The notes under the pieces: generated by a model | Databases searched by the model: none | Told to the model about the DNA's origin: nothing | What the model saw: only the letters and a program-made list of their open reading frames with translations | NCBI GenBank assembly: GCA_024220505.1 | Contig: JAKZZE010000029.1 | Coordinates: 124,001-188,000, forward strand | Reading direction: 5' to 3' | DNA from: Rhizopus arrhizus | Taxonomy: Eukaryota > Mucoromycota > Mucoromycetes > Mucorales > Rhizopodaceae | Length of the DNA stretch: 64,000 bases | Shown: piece by piece, positions 21,494-32,758 of the stretch | Layout: every line of letters begins with the position of its first letter | Numbering within the stretch: the first letter of the stretch is position 1 | Translations under genes and position numbers: made by a program

Positions 21494-22545
21494 TATCCAA
21501 TCGAAAATCAAAATCAAAATGAACAATTTTTTGGGATTTTTTTGAATATGAACCTATATTTCCAAATCGCATAGGACTAACTTGTGATTGCTATCATTAG
21601 TCTTAATTATGACTTCTACTGCTATTCCAAGACAGTCCTGGTGATTTTTGTTTTCTCTAATTTTTCCATTGTAATTCCTCATTGCTCCATCTCGACATTT
21701 CAAGGAATGGCTAATTACGAAATTCCATAAACTCAACAAAGTGCAGTTATCCCCGCTTTGAAAAAAGGAAAGTCGTACGACCTCATTGGCAACAAACAAT
21801 GTGTTTCTAATGGGTCTGTTTCGAACATTGCGAAAGAAGTAGATCATCGTTTCGTGTTGCAAGCAAGTCAACGCAAGAAACTTACAGCATATGACGCGCG
21901 TCTTGTATTGCGCAGGTTCAATGCTGTCGTGTACAAGTCCGCACGGCAAACTGCCAGAGACTTAAGGGGCTTAGGTTAGAATGTTTGCAGTCAGACCGTA
22001 CGAAACCTTCTTACAAGCGCCAAAAATAAAACAAGACGAAAACCAACAGCTCTTCCCCTCACGTATTTTTCCAAAAAGGTGCGCCTCCAGTTTGCCAAGA
22101 GGTACATAAATTGGACAGAGAAGGGCTAGAAAGGGAGTAGTCTTTAGTAAAGGAACAAAAATTAACCATTTGGGTTCAGGTGGTAAACGATGGACTTGAG
22201 TACAAGAAGGGAGGCCACTGTAAGGCCATAGCTTAATCCGAGTTTGTAAGCATGGGGCGGCAGTATGCTTCTTTGGTGCTGTTTGGCAGAAAAAAGAATT
22301 GAAAATATCACTCAAGCACTTGGATGATTAAATTTGAAGTTACATTGCAAGATTATGACGGAGAATAGGCTTCCTTCATTACAAATTACGATATGACAAA
22401 GGATGACGCTATTTTTCAACATGATAATCGTCCAAAACATATATTCAGTTTAACATAAAAATGGTTCGTGGATAACAAGATGTAGTTACTGAATTGGCCA
22501 GGATATTCACCAGACTTAAATCCTATAGAGAATCCATGAGATTAC

Positions 22546-22815
22546 CTAAAAGTCCAGCTGTCGGCTCAATTCAAGATAAAACTTTAGCTCAAGCCAAAGA
22601 AAGGCCATATCAAGCTGGTCAACTTGCCTTAGTCTTCAATCAGCCGTTGTCAACAAAGAAAAAATCAAACAAACTGATGTTTGATTGGCATGGTCTATAC
22701 AAGGCTCAAAAGGTCAAGTCAAAGCTATTGTTGATCTCGTAAATGACAAAACCAACCATATAGTTGTCAATATGCATAGCTCAAGAATCAAGCTATCCAA
22801 GCCATTACAAAAATG
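22546..22815 (+). pseudogene. Ty3/gypsy Pol C-terminal fragment
   Basis: The reading AVGSIQDKTLAQAKERPY followed by GQLALVFNQPLSTKKKSNK and FDWHGLYKAQKVKSK has the pattern of the integrase C-terminal SH3-like region of gypsy Pol. A frameshift near 22700 leads into DLVNDKTNHIVVNMHSSRIK and a stop near 22813. It joins the Tc1 relic J abruptly on the left. Only the end of Pol is present. Confidence 0.7.
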
Positions 22816-22819
22816 ATCA

Positions 22820-23220
22820 AGTCAATTATACATTTCAAGCTTTTTCCTGCTCTTAGGTTCTTAATGCGAAATTTTAATTGTTTTATCATCTTCATCTTTG
22901 CATGTCTATCTCTTCACAATCATTTGATGTTTTGGTATTTGAAAGTTGACACTAAATATTCAATGAAAACTATCTCTTTTATACAACCTATTATTACACA
23001 TAACTTTTACCTCAATCAACGTTTACATAATAAATTCGGGCCTTTTACCACAAACAAAACAAAACAAAATAAAAAGACTCTTTATAAAATAAACTATGTC
23101 GCTAACTTCCAAGCCCTCAATATTGCAACATTGAGTTGTGCTTTGATTAAATGGATTCTCTCTTTTGCCTTAAAAGCTAATAAAGATGTTATATAAAGGC
23201 TTCTTCACTAGATTTTTAAG
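22820..23220 (+). repeat. Probable diverged LTR after the gypsy fragment
   Basis: The 3' part (about 23140-23218: aaatggattctctcttttgcc, ctaataaagatgttatataa, cttcactagatttttaagca) matches the corresponding part of LTR copy 1 (2995-3074). The position after a Pol C-terminus fits a 3' LTR. The left boundary was not resolved. Confidence 0.5.
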
Positions 23221-23665
23221 CATCATTTTCTTTTTTTATTCTAAATTTAATTTTAATATATGCATGTGTCTCAAAAGCAACTTCATCTTATCAACGACCT
23301 AAATTGTTTTTCAAAACTATTGCAAGTGACCTCGCTTTCTTCACTCAGTAGCAATCTCACAGAAGTAATTCAAACATAAACAAGTCCACAATCGATAAAA
23401 TCTCCCTTTATTCAGCCTCTTTCTCTCTCTTTTTTTAAATATACAAGATAATCCCAGGATCTGTCAAAGATAAGTAACTCTTGCGATCTTGTTTTCATTT
23501 GAAAGCTGTCTGCTTGTCATTCTCTTTCAGAATATGCTATACTCTATTAGCTTTATAGCCTTTACTTCTTCAATCTTCACAATGAAACGCTGCTTATCTA
23601 TTCCAGAGTATTTTTTATTTCATAGCCTCTAAATAAAATATGTCAAAAAATTACTACCCATCTGC
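23221..23665. other. Intergenic, no gene seen
   Basis: AT-rich sequence between two LTR-like repeats. No convincing coding sequence or RNA gene. Confidence 0.5.
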
Positions 23666-23941
23666 TGTTGTATTTTCCTTAATAATATTCTTCATGTCGT
23701 ATGAGATCATTCAAAAGACCCTTAAACTAATAGTTTGACGTTATATCTTATGTAGCACTTTGTGCTATGTACGATGGACAGCCTAAACAATTTAAACCAT
23801 ATTATTATGTTTTAATATGTAGTTTGTACTGAATCGAGTCTTTCTTTCGTTCTGACACAATAAAGAGGTTCAAAAGACCTATCAACTGTTTAGCTTGCTG
23901 TTAATTTAATTGGTTGAGAGAAAAAATACATCTATTCCACA
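23666..23941 (+). repeat. Solo LTR (family TGTYGTATTT), copy 3
   Basis: Starts TGTTGTATTTTCC and ends CTATTCCACA. Uninterrupted counterpart of LTR copy 2: tgtcgtatgagatcatt, gcactttgtgctatgtacga and acaataaagaggttca align in order. The flanks (TCTGC and ACTAT) do not match, so the duplication has decayed or one end is not original. Confidence 0.85.
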
Positions 23942-24092
23942 ACTATAATTATTTTTTTATTTATTTTAGAATCAGGTATTAAAAAGCATAAAAAAGGATA
24001 TTAAATAAAGCAGAGTAAAATCTCTTTATTATTTGTATTGTCGTTGATACTTTTTTTTTTTTTTTTTTTTTTAAAAAAAAGGTAAACTATCA

Positions 24093-26377
24093 TCAGTTGT
24101 GATTCTTCTTTTTTGTCTTCTTTTTTGACTTGCTCTTTCCCGAATGATTGGATTCCATTTTGTCTCCTTCTTCTTCTTCGTCTTCTTCAGCAGAATGTGG
24201 TAGTGGTGGATCAATTATCTTTCGTTGGAGAATACTTTTTGCGCGTTTGATGGTATCCTGGTCATACTTGTCACTGTTCAATATGTCAGAGACAAATGGG
24301 TATATATCTTTACAAAGTTCTTTCCAATGTTCCAACTTGATTTCATCACATGTTAATTGCACTATAAATAATCTGTTAATATCAGATGAAAGTGGCTATT
24401 TTATTACCATTGGAAGACAAGTTATCGATGGCTCGTATTACATGACGTATTTCATCTGTTGTTACATTAGACGATTGACACATGGCTAATAATGTTGGTA
24501 ATATATTATACATGCGTGAACCACTAACATCATTATTCAACATAACCTGGCAGTTTTCCTCTAATCAAAGCACAGGTTAGAATTCACAAATGACTTTCTT
24601 AAAATTTACCGTAAAGTGCAAGGTTTGCTAAACAACGTGCAACATGTTTATGTATTTCTGCATGAGAAGGAAATATAGCAGGTACGTTACAAATATACAA
24701 TAATAGATGAGGTTGAGACATAAGATTAATTTGTGATTCATCTAATTAATTCAAGTTAATATAATCAAATGGTTGCCTATCCCTTTGATTACTGTTTGTA
24801 GCAAAGTTAGCCTAAAAGTAAATAAGCAAAATGATAGGACAATAACTTTAATTATTATCATTGTTTATATATTTACCAGTGCACAGCAAGCATGCGATAC
24901 GGCAGTCGCATCCGCAGTCGATTCACTTGCTTTTTCTTCAGACGGTAAGTAATAAGCAAGATCGTCTAAGCGGCTCTGATGATTAAGTGTTCCTTCATGA
25001 TCCGATAAAGGCAAACGAGCAATGATTGAAATCAATGCACGAGAGCCATCACCACTCAATAAGATGGGTTTATATTTATCTAACACAATAAGTCCATGCA
25101 TTTATACTTGTTCATTTAATTACCATTTCGTAACGATAAATAAGCAATCGTTTTTGCTGTATATTTTCTTACTTCACTGTTGGTTGATCTTAATAAATGA
25201 GCTAACTTGTCCGATGTCTGAATCATTCCAATGATACTGCTTTGAAGTGGCACATGAGAACTAACGGCTGAGATGGACTTTGCAGATAGATTTTGAATAA
25301 TGACCACCCTCTCATTCGATTGATTTTCTTCTCCTTTGACTTTTAATAAATCAACATGGAATGCGGCCAAGATCAATAAAATTTCGAGTATGCCTTCCTC
25401 AATGATATCCTTTTTACTGAGAATACCTGCCTTGGATAATTGATAAAGTACATCAGTACAATTAATCAAGATTTCCAGAGCCAAGTTTTGTAAATTATTA
25501 TTGTCATCAACAGAATTTGTACTATTTGTACTAGCACTTGTGAAGGATGGTGCGGACTCTTTTTCATGTGTTGTCTGGATATAACTGCGGATTAAAGAAA
25601 GTAAGGCGGGTAAAGCCCACTTGGTGATGATGACAGGCCGTATAGACTCTGAAGAGAATGATTAATAAAGAATTAGTAACAAAATGAATTGTACCTTTTT
25701 GTGCCAAAGTAGCCAAGACAGTTGTAGTAAGATGGTGTAAGGTAATATTTTTGGACGTCTTACATACCCAAATAAGAGCATCTATACTTCCATAGACAAC
25801 CATATTATGCAAATATTTTTCTATTTTATATAAGTATTCATATTCATTCCTCAACTCAAATTCTTTACCATCATCCTTTTCTGCAAGTTCAAGTAATCCT
25901 CTTACACCATGTATCTATTAAGAATACTCATTAAATAAAGTAAAAGGAGAAGAATAGAAAACAAACTTGTGTAGAAACACCGTGGTCTTGATCAATAGTA
26001 TAAGTAACAAGATAAGCGACTTCAAAACAGCTATTGCATACTCGAACCGCTTTTGTTCCATATCCCAACTGCGGTAAAGGTACACTGCGAGAAGAACATT
26101 CATGACAAAATATATTTCCACTATGGACCGAAATGGTTGAGTTTCTTTTATTGTTTATAAACTTATTGTCATTACCAGTTTCTACAATGATGCTATAATA
26201 GAAAGAATAAGTTTTTTGGTAAAAAGTGAACAAAAAAAGAGGGTTAGTTGTTCATTTTACCCTTCTTCTCAAAGGTCCAAAAGGATTATTACAAGAATAA
26301 CAACTCGACACATCAACATCATTCACCCAAGTGGGTCGAGGTAATAAAAAAGTTAATCTGTCGTCATACGTTTGCAT
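24093..26377 (-). CDS. FYVE zinc-finger / armadillo-like repeat protein, multi-exon
   Basis: Start ATG at 26377 (MQTYDDRLTF). The FYVE finger is assembled by splicing two small introns (26193-26260 and 26121-26175): WVNDVDVSSCYSCNNPFG, then RRRHHCRNCGNIFCHECSS, then AVRVCNSCFEVAY. These are the WxxD, RHHCR-type and Cys-pair signatures of FYVE domains that bind phosphatidylinositol 3-phosphate on endosomes. The rest is helical, with armadillo-like stretches (ALEILINCTDVLYQLSKAG; LAHLLRSTNSEVRKYTAKTI) across at least four more short introns. It ends in an acidic then lysine-rich tail (KSKSKKKTKKK). Likely an endosomal or vacuolar trafficking adaptor; no orthologue is named. Exon limits in the 3' third were not all derived. 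Confidence 0.8.
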
Positions 26378-26557
26378 TGTATTTTATTATTTGAACACAA
26401 GAAAAATTAAAAAAAAAAAAATAAAAAATAAAAAAGAAAAGAAAAAGGTACGACTTTGTTATCATGCATCTTCTTCTCCTCTCTTCTATGGCTGAACAAT
26501 GTAGGTCACAAGTGTGTGTGAAGTTAGAAAAACGGAGTTTGGAATGTGAATTGTTTT

Positions 26558-28477
26558 TTATTCTTCTGTTACAGAGCCATGTGTGGTATCATCTTGCTCT
26601 TGTTCTTTCTCTTTCTCTTGTTCTTCCTCTTGCTCTTGTTCTTCCTCTTTTTCTTTCTCTTTCTCTTGCTCTTTATCATCATCATCATTTTCTTCTTCTT
26701 CTTCACTATCACTTTCAATAGTGTTATTTAAGCTTCTATCCACTAAATAGACAATGTACCTTTGCTCTTTTAAAAATTTAGGATTGACTACTGCACCAGG
26801 AAAGGTATAAAGTCCTTTTCTCCAAAACTTCCATGTTTTTTCACTAGATACACTTTCCTTACTCATCACACTTCCACCAGGCAACTTGGGATGCTTGAGG
26901 TCCCACTGAAGCATACGGCAAATCTCAGGGACAATGATGTCACAGTCACCAAGCAACTGTATGTCAAACGTCATGTGAGTGATTGGTGTACGATTGATTA
27001 ATATTTGAGGGATGCTGTGAGGTATTTGCTGCATAATTTCAGACACAGGAGAGACCTTTAATGATGATCCCATTACAATTAATAAATCTACATGTTCTGT
27101 ATCAAGTGCAAGTAAATTATCAAATTCTAATGGTAGCCTTTCTCCAAAGAACGTAATATCCTATGTAGTCATGCTTAATAATAAAATATAAAAAATAAAA
27201 ATACGCTACAGGTTTCATAATACATCCTCTATTCAACTCAGCCCTCTCTTCTTTCTCATCCTTTTTTTCAACCACACATCTTGGACAAGGAGGCACTTGC
27301 TGTGCCATAATAAAGCTTTCAATTTCCTTTCCATCTACTTTATATCCACACGTAACACATGAAGCAGACGCAAAGCTACCATGGCAATTTACCACACGTT
27401 TAATATTTGCCTTGTGTTCCAATGTATCAATATTTTGTGTATAATTTCTAAGTAATTTGCCCTTCTCTTCCACAAGCTTTACAAACAAATGACTCGGACT
27501 GGGCTCATAATTGGCAGGGTAAAGTTCTTTGGCGAATGAATAAAATATTTCAGGTGTCTCTCTAAAGTATTCAATATCAAACATTTGTTGAGGGTCATCC
27601 AATTGGTATTCTTGAAGTCGACTGTAAATGCCTGTTTCTGATCGGAAATCTGGAATACCGCAAGAGACAGAAACCCCTGCTCCTGTGACAATCATCACAT
27701 TATTAGCCTTGTGTAGTAAATCAACCACATCCTCCAATGTATTCACATAATCTAATCGACGTCTCTTACGCAAGTAGCGAGTAATGACACTTTTAAGAAT
27801 AGGAAGTAATTCAATATCGGATGCCAATAAGGCGGCTCTTGAGTGCTAATAGAAAAACGCGTCAAGAATTTTAAAAAAACAATCGGGTTACTTTTTAGTT
27901 ACCATATAAATACCAAAGACTTCCAGCATTTTGGGTACAGGTGTAGAGGCTTGTAATATGTATTTATCCAAAAATTTCATTAAACCCTTTTCGCGTACTT
28001 CCTCACGTAATTCTTCCATTTCTGTATCACTAAAACTAACCCAGGCTTATATATTATAGCTTTATAAATTATTATATATAAATAAGTTTCCCCTCCTCCC
28101 CCTTCTCAACAGTTGTTTGTTACCTTTTTCTACATCTTCTTCATCCACATTATCCACATCTACTAAGCTATCATCGTCTCTAAAAAGTGCTGGATGGGCT
28201 AATAAGCTTTCAATACTATCCGCGTCACTATCCTCTTCTTCTTCTTGACCCTCAACCCAATCTTGATCCGATTCTTCATTGTATTCTTCTTCTACTTCAA
28301 CTTGCTCTATTCAAAAGGTTCATTTCAGTGACCTCCACACACAAATTATTGTTGATTACCTTGAATCACTTTTGATTTCTTTGCGACATGGCTGGCTTCG
28401 TCTTCAATTGTTTTTTTGGTTTCTTCTTCAGAAGTTCTTTTCTTTGTAGAAGTAATTTCTTGATTTTCAATATTCAT
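26558..28477 (-). CDS. Sir2-family NAD-dependent protein deacetylase (sirtuin)
   Basis: Start at 28477 ([10 protein letters not shown]). An N-terminal Lys/Glu-rich stretch and an acidic exon precede the catalytic domain. Sirtuin motifs in order: [15 protein letters not shown] (NAD binding), TQNIDTLE, the catalytic His in NCHGSFAS, two Cys pairs (CVTC, CPRC) for structural zinc, GSSLKVSPV and INRTP. At least four introns (for example GTAGCG to ACATAG at about 27218) are removed. The C-terminal tail is a long Asp/Glu/Lys/Gln run ending GSVTEE. Such class I sirtuins deacetylate histones and silence chromatin. The acidic tails at both ends are unusual but fit a nuclear protein. Confidence 0.92.
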
Positions 28478-29195
28478 CACTACACACCCTTTTAAAGTAA
28501 AAAAGCGTAGGAAAAAAAGGACAGGCGGAACAGGATTGTGACTGTGTGAACATGGGTCATTTTTGAAACATTTCCTTTCTCTCTTTTCTTTCACTGTAAA
28601 GGCTTTGTAGTCTAACGATAGTTTGACATTATATTCATACAATGTGCATTATATGCTCTTTATACATATGTAGAGATCGATTATAAAAAAAGCATGTCTA
28701 CTTTAAAGTGAAGTAAATGACAGAGGAATTGGTTGAAAAAAAAAAAAAAAAGAAGCTTAAAGAATCAATCCTTTCCAAAAGTAAAAAGAAAGAAAGAGGA
28801 AAACAAGTCTAGATAAAAGGGATAAGCAAAGTACGCAGAGTACATACTCCTTCTTTCAACTTCTCATTAGAACGTACTAAACTGCAATGAGTTAAATGCA
28901 AAAACAATTCCTTTCTTCTTTTCTCCCCTTGTTATTACAATAGTGGGTAATTTTTATCATGAGAATCAGAGCAAAACTACGAATTTATCTGCCTCCTAAA
29001 CCATTAGCAATCTTTGAAACATAAAGCACTTTAAAAATTTCCTTTGCTAAGCATCCATCTCTCATTTGACTAATATGGATTAGATCTTTTCCCCCCAGAA
29101 ATCCTGGTCCAAAAAAATAAAACCGTCACATTTATTTCTAGGCGTAGCTCAATCACACAAAAAAAAAACCTTTTTTTTCCAACTAAACTTGCACC
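28478..29195. promoter_or_regulatory. Divergent promoter region between the sirtuin and Tim23 genes
   Basis: About 700 bp between divergently transcribed genes. A/T-rich with poly(A) and poly(T) runs near 28739 and 29161. No specific regulatory motif was identified. Confidence 0.4.
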
Positions 29196-29861
29196 ATGGG
29201 TATCTTTGGCTTTGGATCCAGCAATAACAACACAAACGACACAATACCCACATCATCTCAAGATTTGGACGACTTGTATTCACCTACAGGCCAATCCACT
29301 AGTTTTGAAGAATCCTTTGGCCAAGAACAAGAGTATGAAAAGATGCCGGATTTCATGTCAAGCATCACGTTGGATGCCAACCGTCTTCAACCCATGTCTC
29401 TTCAAGGCCTTGACTTTTTACAAATTGAAGATGCTGCTCCTGCCGGTGCTTCTTCTGGTTTTGCTCCCTCTCGTGGTTGGTCTGACGATTTATGTTATGG
29501 AACGGGCACAGTCTATTTGGCCGGTTTGACCTTGGGTGGTGCTTATGGTATGGCTGAGGGTATCAAAAAGAGTTCAGGTGCTGCCAAGGTGCGTTTGAAT
29601 ACGACTTTGAATACGATTACGAGAAGAGGCCCTGGTGTAGGTAATGCAGTGGGTGTCATTGCCATGGTGTATAACGGAACAAACTCACTTTTGGATTATT
29701 CAAGAGGAACACATGACATTTTCAACAGCTTGGCTGCTGGTGGTATTGCAGGTGCTATCTTTAAATCGACCGCAGGTGTCAGAGCCGCTGGTATCTCGGC
29801 TGCTATTTGTGCGGCTGCTGCTGGTACTTGGAGTGTATTGGTTAAATCCCTTTCAGATTAA
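29196..29861 (+). CDS. TIM23: Mitochondrial import inner membrane translocase subunit Tim23
   Basis: 221 residues in a single exon, with no intron unlike its neighbours. The N-terminal 95 residues are polar and acidic, as in the intermembrane-space receptor domain of Tim23. A Tim17/22/23 membrane domain follows with four hydrophobic segments: YLAGLTLGGAYGMAEGI, GVGNAVGVIAMVYNGTNSLL, FNSLAAGGIAGAIF, AGISAAICAAAAGTWSVL. These carry the glycine-rich signature of the family. It forms the presequence-protein channel of the inner membrane. The length is typical. Confidence 0.95.
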   Translation: MGIFGFGSSNNNTNDTIPTSSQDLDDLYSPTGQSTSFEESFGQEQEYEKMPDFMSSITLDANRLQPMSLQGLDFLQIEDAAPAGASSGFAPSRGWSDDLCYGTGTVYLAGLTLGGAYGMAEGIKKSSGAAKVRLNTTLNTITRRGPGVGNAVGVIAMVYNGTNSLLDYSRGTHDIFNSLAAGGIAGAIFKSTAGVRAAGISAAICAAAAGTWSVLVKSLSD

Positions 29862-29906
29862 AAAAAAAAATTGTATAGAAATAAAAGTGTGAGGTATCTT
29901 GTTTTA

Positions 29907-31192
29907 TTATTTTTTCTTTTTAGCATAATTAGATAATGGTATATGGTCTTCTTCACTGCTGCTTTCGTTATAATAAGTGCCTGAGATATCATATAAGCGA
30001 TGGTGTATCAAGTTTGTCATGCCTTCTTCTTCATCGTAATCAGATATAAAGCTACCAGAATCATAATATCCTTCAGATTCAGAATCAACGTATGCATCCG
30101 GATTTTCTTCAAGTGCCCTTTTCTTTTCTTGCTGTCGCTTGTATTTGGATGAAAAGATCGAAGGACGGAGATCGTCTGGATCGCGAGGTGGCCAATAATA
30201 AGGGACAGAAGGATCTGTTTGGGGAATGACGGGAAATGTTAAGCCATCGCCTGATGCGCTTTGAGGCCATAACCAAAGAATCGGTTTGGGCCCCAAAACT
30301 TGACAGATGTTTTTATAAATTCCGATATCAAACGGGTACTTGATCTACACCAGACCATTTAGGACCTATCGCCTTTCTTTATGTTTCTTACCGGTTGGAT
30401 TTTGCCTCTTCGTACGAGCGTCTCTACTTTTCCTCTTTCCCATGCCTCAATATTACTTTGATTTCTTAATAAACAATAAAATTGATAGCCAGACAAGATA
30501 CCCACTGCAAACAAAACTACAAATACCAATACAAAATTCATGATCATCAAAATGATGTCAAACGTACTTGGCTCAGCATCAAACTGAACAACATTTTAGC
30601 TTCCAATGTACACAAAGCATCCCTGTACGTACCTGAAAGTGTCGAATGGAATTCATGATGGACCTCACTCTGCCTATCAACAAGCAAAGGTGATAGATGC
30701 ATGCCAAATCGACATGAACAATAAATCGAAAAAAGTGTCCATAGTTCCCATGTCCCACACAGTTATTAACCCAGGGACAGTGATGATCCATTTTGAGTAC
30801 ACAGCGTTTACAGTACCGACAGTGATGACTTCGAGGTGGTTTATAAGCATGGCAAGTCTTACAGTACCGAAGACCTGTGACGCCTTCTTTTTGTGCAGGC
30901 AGTACGAGAGAAGAAGGTGGCTCCTAGTATAAGGACTGGTTCAATTTTGACTTATTGCCTGTTTAAATCAACTTACCCAATTGGGTGGAATCTTGCCAGG
31001 ATCTGTTGTCACAGCTAAATAGTAATTATAAAAGACCATAAAGATCAATAGATTAAAAGGTACCAACAAATAGATAATTTCGCTGAATTCATAAACTCGT
31101 AAATAGATAAAGAATTGTGGAGAATATGCAATAAAGCATATTAGGCTTAGTACAGTAACAACAAATACTTTGCCTGGTATATATTCCAACAT
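29907..31192 (-). CDS. PFA4: DHHC palmitoyltransferase, Pfa4-like
   Basis: An ER palmitoyltransferase (Pfa4 in yeast palmitoylates chitin synthase Chs3). The start MLEYIPGKVF at 31192 is preferred; an in-frame ATG at 31285 adds 31 mostly hydrophobic residues but would leave 31 bp to the next gene. Two N-terminal membrane segments precede the cysteine-rich domain, split by an intron near 30930-30976: GLRYCKTCHAYKPPRSHHC and MDHHCPWVNNCVGHGNYGHF, with the catalytic DHHC. Two further membrane segments and YPFDIGIYKNICQVLG follow, then an acidic cytosolic tail ending NYAKKKK. Tail-to-tail with TIM23 (45 bp apart) and divergent from the Cdc50 gene. Confidence 0.9.
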
Positions 31193-31316
31193 GAAGACGT
31201 AAAAAAAATAATAAAAAAAGGAGAGACAAACAGGCAATGTCATTGGGTTACACGATTTTAAAGCAATCAATTCCGATCTTTTCATTTTTCTTTCTTTCTT
31301 TTTTTTTGTGTTCGTT

Positions 31317-32742
31317 ATGGCAGAAAATAAAAGCAAAAAGCCAGCAAGTAAAAGGATTCTGTGATGAAAGATTGTGTTTTATTAAATTAGTTTGTTAGAT
31401 ACTGCATTCAAACAACAAAGACTCAAGGCTTGGCAGCCACTTTTAACACCCAAGACAGTTTTACCCACACTTTTTGCAGCTGGTATTGTCTTTGCTCCTT
31501 TAGGTGGTCTCTTTTTATATGGAAGTGATACAGTAAGCAGTTGGGGATATTACAGAGTGGAAAGAAAGCTGATGATGATGTGTATAGGTGAACGAGATCA
31601 TCATTGACTACACAGATTGTTATAAACAAAACAGTTCTTTTAATTTCTTATCCACTGATTTATTTTCTTACAAATTTACTTCTGAAAACACAACTGGTAA
31701 TTACACACATTTATGCATGCAGCAGTTGTACTCATCAGTTCCATAGTGGTATATGCACCTAGTTATAAATATGAACAACCCAGCAATAGTTCAGTAGGAG
31801 GCACCTGTTCTATCCAGTTCAGTATTCCGATGCAGCTCAAGGCACCCATCTATCTTTATTATCGACTCACCAACTTTTATCAAAATCACCGTAAATATGT
31901 AAAGAGCTTGAATTACAATCAGCTTCATGGTGATTCTATCAGCGAAGGAGAAGCCGCCAGTTCTTGTTCGCCTATGGCTGTCAGTCCAGACGGAAAGATC
32001 TATTATCCTTGTGGACTGATCGCCAACTCGATGTTCAACGGTACATAGAAGCCCCTGCGAGAGATGATAGATTATTAACAAGTTGACCCTAGATACCTTT
32101 CACGTAAGCTATGTGGGTACACCCGGAGGCACCACCAATCTGTCCCAAGTGACATTTGATGAAACAGGCATCGCTTGGCCAACGGATAAAAAACGCTTGG
32201 CTCCAACCACGATGGACGTCAGCCGATTAGCTCCGCCTCCCAACTGGGCTAATAAGTATCCGAATGGCTATACGGCCGATAATATCTTTAATCCACAGCA
32301 AGATGAGCATTTTCAAGTTTGGATGCGAACGAGCTGGTTCCCTACTTTTAGAAAACTCTATTCGGCTTATAGAGAGGGTGTACTTGAACCTGGAATGTAT
32401 CAAATTGATGTTGTTACAAGTAAAGTAGATTAGAAACAAGACCAAACAGGGGGTGGGAGGGATAATGTGCTGATGTTTTGTTAGATTATGATATTACTCA
32501 ATATGGAGGTACAAAATCCATCGTGCTCACAGGTACTTCCTTTTTGGGTGATAGAAATCCATTCATGGGCATGGCTTGGATCGTGATGGGTTGTGTTTGT
32601 GCGATCGTCGGTGTCTTCTTCTTGGGTTGGCATTTCTTTAAGCCAAGGTAAAGGAAATGTGGCGTTTTAAAATGATACTGATGTTGATGATAGGAAATTG
32701 GGTGATCATGATCGTTTATCTTGGCAACAAATGGGTCATTAA
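31317..32742 (+). CDS. CDC50: Cdc50/Lem3 family P4-ATPase (flippase) beta subunit
   Basis: Start at 31317; a first short exon ([10 protein letters not shown]) joins [16 protein letters not shown] after an intron ending at 31390. That sequence plus [20 protein letters not shown] (first membrane segment) is the Cdc50 signature. Later exons give the ectodomain: [47 protein letters not shown], and [18 protein letters not shown]. The second membrane segment ([20 protein letters not shown]) is followed by an intron and the C-terminus [15 protein letters not shown], stop 32740-32742. The subunit chaperones lipid flippases from ER to Golgi and endosomes. At least six introns. Confidence 0.93.
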
Positions 32743-32758
32743 GAAAATAAACTTTTTA

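Larger units (their letters stand above)
19664..22545 (+). mobile_element. Tc1/mariner relic J, split by element I and truncated
   Basis: The outer site CACTACCTCAAAAAATTG follows TA at 19662-19663. Its inverted copy (tcaaaatgaacaattttttg, about 21516-21535) lies right of element I. Subtracting element I puts the two sites about 210 bp apart, as in the other elements. A broken transposase follows (about 21755-22545): an HTH region, KINHLGSGGKRW-like, FQHDNRPKH and PDLNPIENPW, with many stops and shifts. The 3' end is replaced by a gypsy fragment at about 22545. Confidence 0.75.
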
